This document shows positions 1 through 9,325 of a stretch of DNA of 53,706 bases, piece by piece. The position numbers and the translations under genes were made by a program. The notes under the pieces are model-generated. The model did no database searches, had not been told where the DNA came from, and saw nothing but the letters and a program-made list of their open reading frames with translations. This stretch comes from Stentor roeselii. Its lineage: Eukaryota; Ciliophora; Heterotrichea; Heterotrichida; Stentoridae. The DNA is taken from NCBI GenBank assembly GCA_006503475.1, contig RSEH01000295.1, positions 1 to 53,706 on the forward strand, written 5' to 3'. Each line of letters opens with the position of its first letter. Positions within the stretch are counted from its first letter, which is position 1.

Positions 1-179
1 TAATCTTAAGATAGCCTGACCTTTAAGAGTTTGAAAAATTTAATAATAAAATATTTCTAAATCTTTTTACTAAAAAATATATAGCATACGTTTCCTTTAT
101 TTAAACTGGTCAGATTTCCGAATTTCATAGAAAAATGTGCTAAGTTTAATTATAAAAAAAATTCAAAAATTTATGAATT

Positions 180-1500
180 ATTTTATTTTACAAATCGAAG
201 AAAAAATATTGATAAAGGAAATTGGAACTCCTCTTCAACTTTGATTAGTTTATTTTGCATTTATACAAAGCTAGGGCTGTTCGAAAACGCTGAAAAATAC
301 TGTTAAAGTATTAGAATATAGAAATTAATTTCTACGGAGAATGACATCCAAAAGTTACTAACTACTATAATACTCTTGGATATCTTATCAGAAGCTTTTT
401 AAATATGATATTTCAGAAACTTATTTCTTGAGATCAGTGAAAATTGATGAAAATACCAATGATCCTATATATTCTACTCTTATTATAACTTATAATAACC
501 TTAGTGTGCTTTATGGGCATATTTCCAAGATTTTTACTAGTACTTGCAACAGTTTTCATAGGATAGAAAAATTCCAACAAGCTGAAAAATATTTTTGGAA
601 GTATCTTAAAATTGAAAGTCAAGTTTATAAAGAGACTTATCAAATGGTGATAATAAAAAGCATACGTATAAAGAAACTATTATAAAATACCCAGATACGA
701 TTTATAGAGTATATTCTTCTAAGTTGTAAATGTAGTAGTATAATAGGATTACTTTTTTTTATGTATTTGGATCAATAATTATAATTATAAAACAGTGTTT
801 AATTTATTGTAAAGCAGGAATTATTAGAATATTGTCTATATTATTAGAAATAATTTATATCAATATTGTTTACTATTAATTTTTTCTTTTCTACTCAAAT
901 AAGGTAAATAAATTATCAATGATTCCGAAGTATCAAAGCATTTTTGTTTATACTTGTAAAAATCAAGGTCCTTAGAGTTTAATAATTAAATTGAATCATT
1001 TAATTATAATTTGAGTTAAATTTTTAAATAAGATAATTTTTAAAAGTCACTCTGACTATCATTTACATTAACCTTGAAGTAATCGACCATTCATTAATCA
1101 AAAAAATCAGAAGAATACTTTAAAAAAATGCCTGGAAATTCAAAATCCCTTACAATAAAACCGATCCTCAATCATAAAAAATTCAATAACCTTGGATATA
1201 TCTATCAACTCTTAAGTAAAAATGAATAAGCTGAAAGATATTATTTGAAATATTTAGAAATACACGAACTCAAATTTGATAAAATGTATTTCAACTTTGC
1301 TAAAATTTACAAAAAACATTATATATTATCAAGATAAAGAAAAGACTAAATACTTATCAAAGACTTTAATATTATCGAATATCATAGATTTCAAAAATTA
1401 AATAACTCGAAAGATTCTTTAATTATAAATCTCAAATTCTTGTCAAAATTACTTGGAAAAGAAGAGTCTAAACATTTTAAATCAATTTGAAAGAAAATCA
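180..1500 (+). pseudogene. Decayed TPR (kinesin-light-chain-like) gene remnant
   Basis: Several tetratricopeptide repeats of the kinesin-light-chain type can be read, but in different frames and broken by stops. One unit near 195-320 contains the residues GLFENAEKYC followed by TAA and then TAG. A second, at 428-685, reads TYNNLSVLYG and later QQAEKYFWKYLKIE. A third trace (KCLEIQ) lies near 1130-1150. A fourth at about 1180-1280 reads NNLGYIYQLLSKNE, a TAA, then AERYYLKYLEIHE. A tail near 1440-1490 reads SKLLGKEESKHF. The NNLG.IY....AE.YY..LEI pattern is diagnostic of such TPRs. Frame changes between units show that this is not one intact gene. The stops seen are TAA and TAG at positions where Gln, Lys or Glu would be normal. 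The repeat family is fairly certain; whether any segment is still expressed is unknown. Confidence 0.6.
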
Positions 1501-1630
1501 GAAAAACTAAATCTAGTTGTTAAGGTAAAATTAGTTTGATCTATTCTGAATGAAGATCAGGTTAAATTAGTTAAGTTTAATCTATTATAAAATAAGATCC
1601 TATATTATATCTTTTATTTTTTGAATATTA

Positions 1631-2134
1631 ATGATAGTTCAATTATATCTACTGCATCTCTCTGTTGTCTTCTCTTCCATGTGTAAAGAATTTTTTCAGA
1701 AAAGTTCAACAATCCAAATCATCAGTGATTCGTCTTTTTGGGTAGTAGGACCGAATTACCCTGATGGTAAAAATGCTTCAATTTTACAGCACAAGACAAG
1801 CCCAGATAAGTATACAGGAGGAAATCATATATGGGAAACCTCAACTAAATTAAACAATCAAGAAAGGGTTTGGTTAAAATTCAACAAGTCATTTGAGTTA
1901 CCTGATAAAACAATAAAAGCTGCAATTATCTACTTCAATGCAGATGATAAAGCAAAGTTTTACTTAAATAGTCAATTCACAGGTTGCTTCACTAATACAT
2001 ATACCACAATAGCCATAGTATGTGATGTATCGAATTATGTGATAAAAGGATTGAATGATTTTAGAATCGAAGCATATGACTATTGGTATGATTTCTTTCT
2101 TAGTTTTAGATTAGAGATTATACTTCTCGGATAA
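1631..2134 (+). CDS. Small secreted beta-sandwich (galactose-binding-like) protein, copy 1
   Basis: Single-exon gene of 167 residues, starting with a hydrophobic stretch (about residues 1-16) that looks like a signal peptide. The mature part shows SFWVVGPN, then IWETST, then F-x-LPDKTIKAA, an aD-type strand (NADDKAKFYLN), and near the end CDV..YV..GLNDF. This order (aromatic strand, W, hydrophobic core, DD..xxYLN, D-V..x..GLN) resembles jelly-roll carbohydrate-binding domains of the galactose-binding type; that fold assignment is inference. A clear paralogue sits at 48763-49263. Two Cys in the second half (about residues 115 and 127) are shared with the copy and may form a disulphide. It stands alone between decayed sequence and an empty stretch. 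Exact ligand and role are unknown. Confidence 0.72.
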   Translation: MIVQLYLLHLSVVFSSMCKEFFQKSSTIQIISDSSFWVVGPNYPDGKNASILQHKTSPDKYTGGNHIWETSTKLNNQERVWLKFNKSFELPDKTIKAAIIYFNADDKAKFYLNSQFTGCFTNTYTTIAIVCDVSNYVIKGLNDFRIEAYDYWYDFFLSFRLEIILLG

Positions 2135-2938
2135 AAAGTGTACTGTAAACTCTATATATTCCATTCTGAATAAGAATAACCCTGTTTATTTAATTATTTA
2201 TAAAGATACCCTTTAATAATCCCGAGTCTATATTTTTATTCATAATATTTTTCGTCAATATTTGATGCTAATGTTAGGAAGAGTAATATTTCTAAAAACC
2301 TTAGCTGACAGTTATTTTCTAGGCGAAAATCGAAAATTATAAACACATCAAATGAATAAAATACATAAGTTTTGTATTCGCGATTTTATGCAAATGAAAA
2401 AATAAGATCCTTTGAACATAGATTCATAAATATTGATGTAGAAATACTGGCGAATTTTGAAGATTTAGAGTTTAATTAATTAAAAAAAAGATATTCCAAG
2501 TGCGAGTAAGAGGATAGCAACAGTGTGATAGCAACTGACTGAGAAATATAAATTTTATTATACTCTTAGGATTAAATATTCTATGGGATGAATAATTATT
2601 GCACGATTTAAGAAACAAATAACTATGCCCTTTTGTATGATAATCTAGAAATAGAAAGTCTATTTATCCGAAAAGTATATATTAATTTATGAAAGGCTAC
2701 TTTTTATAATAACGAAAACCATAAATACAGTTAGAGGCATCACTTCGATATTGTTAATTTGATAACTGCATGTTATTAAGCTATCAAATACATAATTTAT
2801 AATAAAAGGCAAATAGTTTTGTATAATTTCCGTAGGATCAACTGGATGCTTTCGAAATACAGATTGATATTGTTCTAAGTACTCAAGGTATTCATTCTAA
2901 TATATTAATTGAACCTTGAAACTTATCTCTTAAATTAA

Positions 2939-3094
2939 ATCAGAGAGAGATTAAAATCTAAAAAATCATTTTTTGATGAGCTGGGTTTAAACTGTGCGGA
3001 TGAAAATAGAGAAAATATAATAAAGAGTCTCAAGAAAATATTGGGTAAGTCAGAAATGTTTGTTCATTATATGCAAAGTGAACCGCTTTTTTGA
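2939..3094 (+). pseudogene. Short coding-like remnant
   Basis: A 51-codon open frame without a start codon, ending at TGA. It has coding character: residues include FFDELGLNCADENREN and SLKKILGKSEMF. The ILGKSE stretch recalls the LLGKEE tail of the decayed TPR gene near 1450, so this may be the end of another decayed member of that family. This is weak evidence and no function is assigned. Confidence 0.3.
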
Positions 3095-3589
3095 TTGAAT
3101 TATGAAACATTAACATTTGAAAGATGATTATGAAGAAGAAGTAGATATTTCAGAATATTTAGACTGGAGATTGATTAGTTATTAAGATAAATTTATATTC
3201 CAAACCATTATTTATCTACCTGTAAGAAGCCCTCAGTCAAAATTATATAATCAATTTAAAAAAATCTTTTTGGTATTTTCAAGGGTTTTAAATATAGGCT
3301 TATAAACTAAATTCAATAACCTATCTTAGGTCTAAAATTTTTGTGGCTCAAAAAAGGAATTTGATGTTAAGAGGTTATAGTTTTATGTTGTTAGTCTTAT
3401 TTATGATTAAATCAGATCCTAAAAAATAAAAAGTAGTGAATTATTTGAATTAAAAGATAACCATCGAAGTGTAAACCCAAAATTAAATATATTGATTCAT
3501 CTATTTATGTCTCTAATTTAAAATCTTCAAGAAAAAGTAATTAATTCTTATGAATAAATAAAATATATAATTATTTTTATCTAATTATG

Positions 3590-3865
3590 TCTTTTGAAAT
3601 GGTTAAAAATGTAAAAGGGAATACTTGATAAGATAAGTAATTTTTTTTTAATCTAATGATGTTTCTTGAAATTTTTTTAAGATGCCAAGAGGAATATTTG
3701 CTAAGATAAGTGAATCTTATTGCTGATTCTCTGTATCTTATACTATATATCACAATGTTGCTCCAAAAAATTTTTGCAAAGATAAGTAAATTTTCCTTTT
3801 TTTTTCTGATTCTCTGTATATTGTAGTATATATCACAATGATGCTCCAAAAATTTTGTGTATAAA
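3590..3865 (+). repeat. Imperfect 83-bp direct repeat
   Basis: GATAAGT recurs at 3632 and 3715 (83 bp apart) and again at 3781; GATTCTCTGTAT recurs at 3725 and 3808 (83 bp); CACAATGxTGCTCCAAAA recurs 83 bp apart near 3751 and 3834; TTGAAAT near 3594 and 3666 marks an older copy. Roughly two to three diverged copies, apparently non-coding. Confidence 0.55.
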
Positions 3866-4543
3866 ATAAATTGAATATTATTTACTCCTTGAAAATAATA
3901 TACTCCTGATAAATGTATTTTGTCTCTATCTTGCATTTGTATTAAAAATTTTCATCTAAGATCATATTTCATCATTATTCTTTGTAGAATCACAACTGAA
4001 TTACAAATTTTAAACTATACAATCTTCATCCTTAAATCTGTTTACTTTTATTTATAAAGACTCTAAAACTGAATTTTTCCAGTTTCGGAATCTCTGAATC
4101 TCAAAAATTTGTATTTTCACAATACTCCCTTTTCATACTCTTCCTTAATCATCTAATCCAATAAAAACTCATAACCCATTCAAATTTTTTCCCAATCAAT
4201 CACCAAACCCTAAAAAACGATCAAAATTCTTTAAAAAATTTCTACAATTTTTCATTTTTCTTTTTTCTAAGTCTATATTTTTCAAGAATTTTCCAGTCAA
4301 AACTTATCAGTTCTAAAAATTCAGAAGTTAATTTAAATTCCATTCTTTATACCCCTTCAATTAAAACTTTTTCAACATTTATCTCAATTTCCTTTCTAAA
4401 GTACTAAAAAACCAACTACTCTTCTTACCTTCAAATATTTCCAAAAGAAAACACTAAAATTTTCAATAATTCCTTAAAATCTTTAAGGTATCTTCAATTT
4501 TGCCGAAATAAGATCACTATTTTCAAAAAATTCTATAAAAAGC

Positions 4544-5338
4544 ATGTCCGATATTTCCATCGATTTCGACCACAGAGACTCTACCCTGACCTCCTCAATG
4601 TCATTAGAAGCAGCTTCATGTAGACAAGACAAAAGCAGCGAATTCGAATTTGACATCTTCCTGAACCAAGAGTCATCAGATTTCCCTTCAGTGACTTTCA
4701 TAGACATCTCCCTAGCAAGCCCAGCAGAGTTAGAGTCAAAAAACATAATCGATGAAAAACAAAGCATTAGAATGGACCTGACAACGACACAACTTTCAAG
4801 AAAAGAAGAGAAAAACCCTCTTCTTCTCTTCACCGACAACCCAGATGTGAAAATGAAGGTAAGTAAAAGAAAAGATAAACAGCAGATAAGAAAGCACCCT
4901 AAAAAAAGCTACTATCGGATGAAGATTGTAAGAAATTTCGTTAAAGAACTTGGAAATATTTACTTTCCAAGGAAAAATCAAGTTGATTCCATGATTGTCG
5001 GTGATCTTCAAGAATATGCGAAGAAATATGAAGGATGTATTAGAAAGTTCATTGAAGGAAAAAAACTTAGCTTCAAGAGAAGCTCTGGAAATTCAGGAAC
5101 TGGAAGTGTTCAGATGAATGACGCGTTTTTCAATGATTTCTTTTCGGATTTCATTGTTAAGGAAGGGTTTCAGATCTTTGTACATAATTATTTCAAAGAT
5201 AGTATTGAAAGCTTGTCTAAACATTTAGGGTTTGCTTGTTGCAAGGAAACTTTGCATCTTAGTGCTTGTAAGGAGAAGTGGCTTGTTTTGGAGATTTGGA
5301 CTAAAGCTGGCTTTCAGAATACTCAGGTTGATATGTGA
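4544..5338 (+). CDS. Unrecognised lineage-specific protein, family A copy 1
   Basis: Single-exon gene of 264 residues ending in TGA. I do not recognise a known domain. The N-terminal third (about 1-95) is acidic and Ser-rich and probably disordered. It is followed by a basic block (KMKVSKRK, then HPKKSYYRMKIVRNF, about 103-133), a helical middle, and a C-terminus with CC-x4-H-x3-C and a following EKW...EIWT (about 230-255). The same three blocks, in the same order, occur in the gene at 6458-7228, although the rest has diverged strongly. This shows two related and constrained genes. The Cys/His cluster could bind one metal ion, and the basic block could be a nuclear signal or nucleic-acid contact; both are inference. 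A ~31-bp repeat array begins just after the stop. Confidence 0.75.
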   Translation: MSDISIDFDHRDSTLTSSMSLEAASCRQDKSSEFEFDIFLNQESSDFPSVTFIDISLASPAELESKNIIDEKQSIRMDLTTTQLSRKEEKNPLLLFTDNPDVKMKVSKRKDKQQIRKHPKKSYYRMKIVRNFVKELGNIYFPRKNQVDSMIVGDLQEYAKKYEGCIRKFIEGKKLSFKRSSGNSGTGSVQMNDAFFNDFFSDFIVKEGFQIFVHNYFKDSIESLSKHLGFACCKETLHLSACKEKWLVLEIWTKAGFQNTQVDM

Positions 5339-5364
5339 ATTATTTAATTATTTAATTTTCTGGT

Positions 5365-5495
5365 TTTTAGATTGTTTTTGAGTTGAATTAGGATTTTTTT
5401 AGATTGTTTTTGAATAGATTTCAGATTTTTTAAGAATTTTTGAGTGGAATTAGGATTTTTTAGATTGTTTTTAAGTAGAATTTGGGTTTTTAAGG
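5365..5495 (+). repeat. ~31-bp minisatellite just after a stop codon
   Basis: AGATTGTTTTT starts at 5369, 5401 and 5462 (spacings 32 and 61, about twice 31), each within a unit that also contains GAATTAGGATTTTTTAGATT. About four imperfect units lie in the presumed 3' UTR of the 4544-5338 gene. Confidence 0.7.
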
Positions 5496-5722
5496 AACTT
5501 TTTTTTTGGGAGATTTTTAGAGGATTTAGTTGCTTTTCAAGAACTTCTATCGTGATCAGGGTAATAAAATATTTAAGTCTCTTTATCATTAGAATATTTA
5601 AATATATATAAATTTTTTCAGTTAGATTTACTTTCATTTAAGTTAAAACTCATCAAATTTTGAATTATCTAGAAATTTTATACAAGAATACTTTTTGTCT
5701 ACTATTCAGCAAAATGATTGAC

Positions 5723-5750
5723 AGATTTTTCAAAATACTTTGAAAAATCT
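5723..5750. repeat. Perfect 12-bp inverted repeat (hairpin, 4-nt loop)
   Basis: AGATTTTTCAAA (5723-5734) is the exact reverse complement of TTTGAAAAATCT (5739-5750), separated by ATAC. It is intergenic and its function is unknown. Confidence 0.7.
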
Positions 5751-6457
5751 AGATAAGATTTGGAAGCATTTGAATCTTGGCATTATATAATAAATTATTT
5801 ATTTGTTCAGGATTTTTAATAAAACAAGCAGAATGTAAATCCAAACCATCATCTTTATTAACCAGAATAAAAATGGACTATCGACATTTATTTATAGACT
5901 CGAAATGAAATAAAAATTTTTAAAATACGATCAAAGAAGGCATTAGAATTAATAAAACTATGGTATTCTTCAAGGAATCTTCGAGAAACATGAAATAATG
6001 GTAAAATTATTGGAATTTTATTTTAGAGAAAAATTAAAAAAAATTTAGAGTTTGAAAGTGTTTTAGGTGCATATATCGTTCAATTGAGATTTTAAAGTTA
6101 ATATAATCAATAATTAATGGGCCAAAACAGCCGGTGTAAAGTAGACTCAAATAAGATAGACAGTTTTACTATCAAAATTATATCTAGATAGAGTAGATAT
6201 CTATAATTGGTCAAGAAATTTAGGTGAGAATTACTCACTTAAAAGGTGTAGATACTTTTTTCGATTAATATACTATTGTATCTTTGATTATTCACCAATA
6301 AATTGAACCGTTAAGCTGAAAAAAAATTTAAAATTTAAAAAATTCTGAAATTGATAGTTTTTTGGATTTTGTTCAAAATACTAGATGGTAAAGAGATATT
6401 TAACCTATCATCAAGATTTCCCCGAGAAAAATAAAAAAAAAACTGCTTAATAATTAA

Positions 6458-7228
6458 ATGGAACCAAGCAACTTTAACTCTCAACTAACCCCAGATCAAA
6501 TTTTCAATCCAGGGGCGATAAGTGCATCAATATCAAAAGAAAATCTAAAAGAAGTCATCGAATCAATTCAACAATCAATATCAACTCTCTCCTCCAAGTA
6601 TAATGATCAAGAATTCTCATGCTTACAAAAAAATATGGAAAATTTTTCTATTTACCTCAAGTCATCACTTTTCAACACTTCCATAAAAAACACTGACTTA
6701 AGACTTCCAAGTCAAACCCAAAGAAATCTAAACCCAATGAACAGCTTTAGTGACAACCCGAACACGAAAATGAAAATGAGTAAAAGAAAAACTCAAAATG
6801 AAGGCAGACTTCATCCAAAACTCAGTTACTATAAAATGAAAATAATCCGATCTTTCCGAAAAACGATTTTAAATGTGATAAAAGGTAAAAAATTGCAAAA
6901 TTTTCGATTTGAAGAAGAATTTAAAAGAAGAATCGATGAAAATTCTCAGCTTTTTTATCAACTTCTGGAAGATAAAAAGAATATCAACTTGGCTTTCATT
7001 AAGAAGTACTTCATGGAAACTGAGATTTTTGAGAATTTTAAGATTTTTATTGAATATATTTTTGATATTAAAGAAATTTATCAATGTGAGGACCTTTGCA
7101 AGTTGTTTAAGTTCAACTGTTGTTCTGTGACTGTTCATTCTGTTGAATGCAGGGAAAAGTGGAGAATTTTGAAAGAGTGGACGCTTTTTGATATGCTTAT
7201 GAATGATGAGAAGCTTTTGAATGAATAA
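6458..7228 (+). CDS. Unrecognised lineage-specific protein, family A copy 2
   Basis: Single-exon gene of 256 residues, a diverged paralogue of the gene at 4544-5338. Shared blocks: a DNPNTKMKMSKRK basic block (about 97-110), a HPKLSYYKMKIIRSF block (about 115-130), and a C-terminus with CC-x4-H-x3-C followed by EKW...EWT (about 218-242). The N-terminus is Gln/Ser-rich and differs from copy 1. Conservation of these blocks between otherwise dissimilar proteins argues that both are real and constrained. No known domain was recognised, so no function is given. The start is the first ATG of the frame, just after a poly-A-rich leader. Confidence 0.73.
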   Translation: MEPSNFNSQLTPDQIFNPGAISASISKENLKEVIESIQQSISTLSSKYNDQEFSCLQKNMENFSIYLKSSLFNTSIKNTDLRLPSQTQRNLNPMNSFSDNPNTKMKMSKRKTQNEGRLHPKLSYYKMKIIRSFRKTILNVIKGKKLQNFRFEEEFKRRIDENSQLFYQLLEDKKNINLAFIKKYFMETEIFENFKIFIEYIFDIKEIYQCEDLCKLFKFNCCSVTVHSVECREKWRILKEWTLFDMLMNDEKLLNE

Positions 7229-7548
7229 GGATTATTTATTCGTTTTTAGTTAAATTTAAGAGTTTTATATGAATTTTTAATGAATGGATTAATGGTTTTA
7301 GATTTAAGATTTGTTTGATTTATTCTATATTTGGAGATAGTTTTGTTGGATAAATAAAATTTATATCTTTCATCGTGATTTAACAACTTGTAAACAAATA
7401 ATTATAAGAATTCTAAAAACAGAGCTTTTTGATGTAAGGTTAACTTTTGGAAAGTTATTATGAAAGGTTTTAATGACTATTGTAAAATGATCTTTGCGTT
7501 CATCACCTACATTTGAATTTTCACTAGCCTGTTAAATATGTCTAAACA
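7229..7548. other. Intergenic stretch between convergent genes
   Basis: AT-rich 3' flanks of two convergent genes. No further feature was seen. Confidence 0.5.
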
Positions 7549-7977
7549 TTATAAAATCCTTTTCATAGTTTTTTTTAGTCTCCTTCGCGATTCCTGCAGC
7601 TGGCTGGGAGTGACATGTCCCACCTCTCCTCTCTCCTTGGCTACCATCAATGCAGTTTCCACGAGTTCTCCGACATACATCTTAGCAGCGGTCGAAGTAG
7701 CAAGGCAGATATCTTCAGTTGGTACATATCCTAGGATATTTTTTAGCAAGTTTTCGAAAGGTTCTTTCACTTTTTTATCTTTATTGCTGTAAAAGTAAGT
7801 AATCATCATTTCATTGTACCGTCTCTTCTGTTCAGGAGTCGCTTGGTTTATGATCGTCATTCTTCTGATCAGGTCTTCGTCGTTGGTTTTGTGGTCATCT
7901 TCATCATCCTGCAGGTCTTCGTCAGACAAATCGAGTTCTTCTGAAGCCTTTCTGCCCCTTTTTTCACCTCTTTTCAT
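7549..7977 (-). CDS. TAF11: TFIID subunit TAF11 (histone-fold)
   Basis: 142 residues. An acidic, basic-headed N-terminus (RKASEELDLSDEDLQDDEDD) is followed by a single conserved domain (about 40-138). Its pattern matches the TAF11/TAFII28 histone fold: TPEQKRRYNEMM, then F...LKNILGYVP, the signature AAKMYVGELVETALMVA, then a GxVTPSQLQESRRRL helix. In known families TAF11 pairs with TAF13 inside TFIID and acts in RNA polymerase II promoter recognition in the nucleus. The protein is shorter than the human one because the N-terminal extension is small. It is transcribed divergently from the gene at 8127, with 149 bp between the start codons. The family call is confident; TAF13 is not in this window. 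Confidence 0.88.
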   Translation of the reverse strand: MKRGEKRGRKASEELDLSDEDLQDDEDDHKTNDEDLIRRMTIINQATPEQKRRYNEMMITYFYSNKDKKVKEPFENLLKNILGYVPTEDICLATSTAAKMYVGELVETALMVAKERGEVGHVTPSQLQESRRRLKKTMKRIL

Positions 7978-8126
7978 TATATTTCAATATTTGAAGATCC
8001 CTTGAAAATATCTAAAATAACTGAAGCTGGAGTGTTGAATAAACTCTATAAAATTTAATTTTTCCCCATCTCAATCCTTATCTTTTCTGAAAACCTTAGA
8101 AAACCTCAAATTTTTTCATTATTCAA
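7978..8126. promoter_or_regulatory. Divergent promoter region, TAF11 / charged protein gene
   Basis: 149 bp between two start codons pointing away from each other; both promoters and 5' UTRs must lie here. No specific motif was recognised. Confidence 0.5.
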
Positions 8127-8666
8127 ATGATTTCGCCATTAGGATCCTTACTTGACTTCTTACTTCCAATACCAAGACCATCGATTTGCCCAAGTCTTTC
8201 AGGAAACCTCTTAAAAGATCCTGTTTTTTCCATAAAAAAGCATCGAACACCTCCTCCTCGATCTTTCATGAAGCAGCCGACGACTTTCAAACTGTTGCAG
8301 TCAAATACTCCAACAAAGTTCAAAAGGCGAGAAACGATTCATAATACAGGAACTTTAGACGTTTATGATAAAATCAGAGAAGAGTTAATGTAACGATTAG
8401 GCAGACTTGGCAATAAACAAAGACTTCTGAGGTGCATGCATTCTACGGTCAGGGAAGAAGAAAGGCAGAAAAAAGAAGCAATGCTGGAAAAAAGAGCTCT
8501 TGATAGTGTTTTAAACAGTATCGGAGATGATGTCATCAGGAACAGAGGACTCAGGCAAAAAAGGATCTCAGGAAGAATCGTTCATCGAAAGAAATCAGCG
8601 GTTTTTATTGATGTTCTAAGCAAGGAGAAAATGTGGATCTATAAAAGAAAACCTTTGTATTTTTAG
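8127..8666 (+). CDS. Unrecognised basic, charged protein (two exons)
   Basis: Two exons (8127-8389 and 8405-8666) joined by the 15-nt intron GTAACGATTAGGCAG. Without splicing the frame stops at TAA 8391; with splicing it runs on to TAG 8664, giving 174 residues. The N-terminal third is Pro/Ser-rich (LLPIPRPSICPSLSG, then HRTPPPRSF). The second half is rich in Arg, Lys and Glu and probably helical (REEERQKKEAMLEKRALDSVL). No known domain was recognised. Its neighbours do not suggest a role. Confidence 0.75.
8390..8404 (+). other. 15-nt spliceosomal intron
   Basis: GTAACGATTAGGCAG; removal joins two frames that are otherwise separated by an in-frame stop. TA sits at intron positions 9-10. Confidence 0.85.
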
Positions 8667-8962
8667 TGTTTTAGAACAATTAACTATTGGGGAAGTATTT
8701 AAGATAATAACAGGATTTTAAAGAAATATTTTAATAATTTTTCGATAAGATTCAAAAAATCCTTCCTTCTCAATTCCTCAAAAGAACTTCAACTTATATT
8801 CAAATCTTCTCAAAAGAAAAACAATCCTCCTCATATCTCACCATCATTACTCCCAAGAAACAAAACCTTCAAAACCCCCCAAAATCTAAAAAAAACCTAA
8901 AATATCTCAACTCTTCAAAAAACCCTTAAATCCGTTGATAATAATTCCAATAAACAAAAACC

Positions 8963-9316
8963 ATGAGCCACGTTCATCTTCCCCAAATCATGAACACCCG
9001 ACGTTCCTCAATGTCTTACGACCTGGACAAGTTACGTAAAATCCACGAAAAGCGTCAACAAGACTGGGAAAAATTAGACAACAAAATAAAAAATCGTCAC
9101 CAGGCTTCAAAGTTAAACGAAGAGACTTCTTTCATGCGTGACTTGTGGGCCTTTCAAGAGTCAGGCAAAGAACTCGCGAAGTCGATTGAAGACACATCAG
9201 GTTTTAAGAAGCGTCGCAAGAATACTATAAAAAAAGCGCTCGCAGAGCGCTTTAACAAGAAATTCAACTGGCCAACAGAGCTCTCGACGCCGAGACGTCG
9301 TTTAAACTTGACCTGA
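8963..9316 (+). CDS. Small basic helical protein, unrecognised
   Basis: 117 residues, single exon, TGA stop. The protein is highly basic and mostly predicted helical: a stretch around residues 20-50 (KLRKIHEKRQQDWEKLDNKI) and a Lys/Arg-rich segment near 80-97 (FKKRRKNTIKKALAERF). It has no signal peptide or membrane segment and no domain that I recognise. It ends only 9 nt before the stop codon of the convergent TPR gene at 9326-10597, so the two mRNAs must overlap at their 3' ends. Codon use resembles the neighbouring conserved genes, which supports it being real. Confidence 0.68.
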   Translation: MSHVHLPQIMNTRRSSMSYDLDKLRKIHEKRQQDWEKLDNKIKNRHQASKLNEETSFMRDLWAFQESGKELAKSIEDTSGFKKRRKNTIKKALAERFNKKFNWPTELSTPRRRLNLT

Positions 9317-9325
9317 ATAATCTAA

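Larger units (their letters stand above)
2135..4543. other. AT-rich stretch without an intact gene
   Basis: No intact gene is supported here. It contains one coding-like remnant (2939-3094), an imperfect 83-bp direct repeat (about 3590-3865), and the presumed 5' flank of the gene starting at 4544. The rest is AT-rich with stops in all frames. Confidence 0.6.
5339..6457. other. AT-rich intergenic stretch
   Basis: No gene is supported here. It holds the ~31-bp repeat array at its left end and a perfect hairpin at 5723-5750. The right end is the presumed promoter region of the 6458 gene. Confidence 0.6.

Noticed and set aside
3577-3936. 119-codon minus-strand frame
   Set aside because: Translation of the imperfect 83-bp repeat; composition is typical of AT-rich non-coding DNA.
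5344-5637. 97-codon minus-strand frame
   Set aside because: Low-complexity Lys/Asn/Leu translation of the ~31-bp repeat array.
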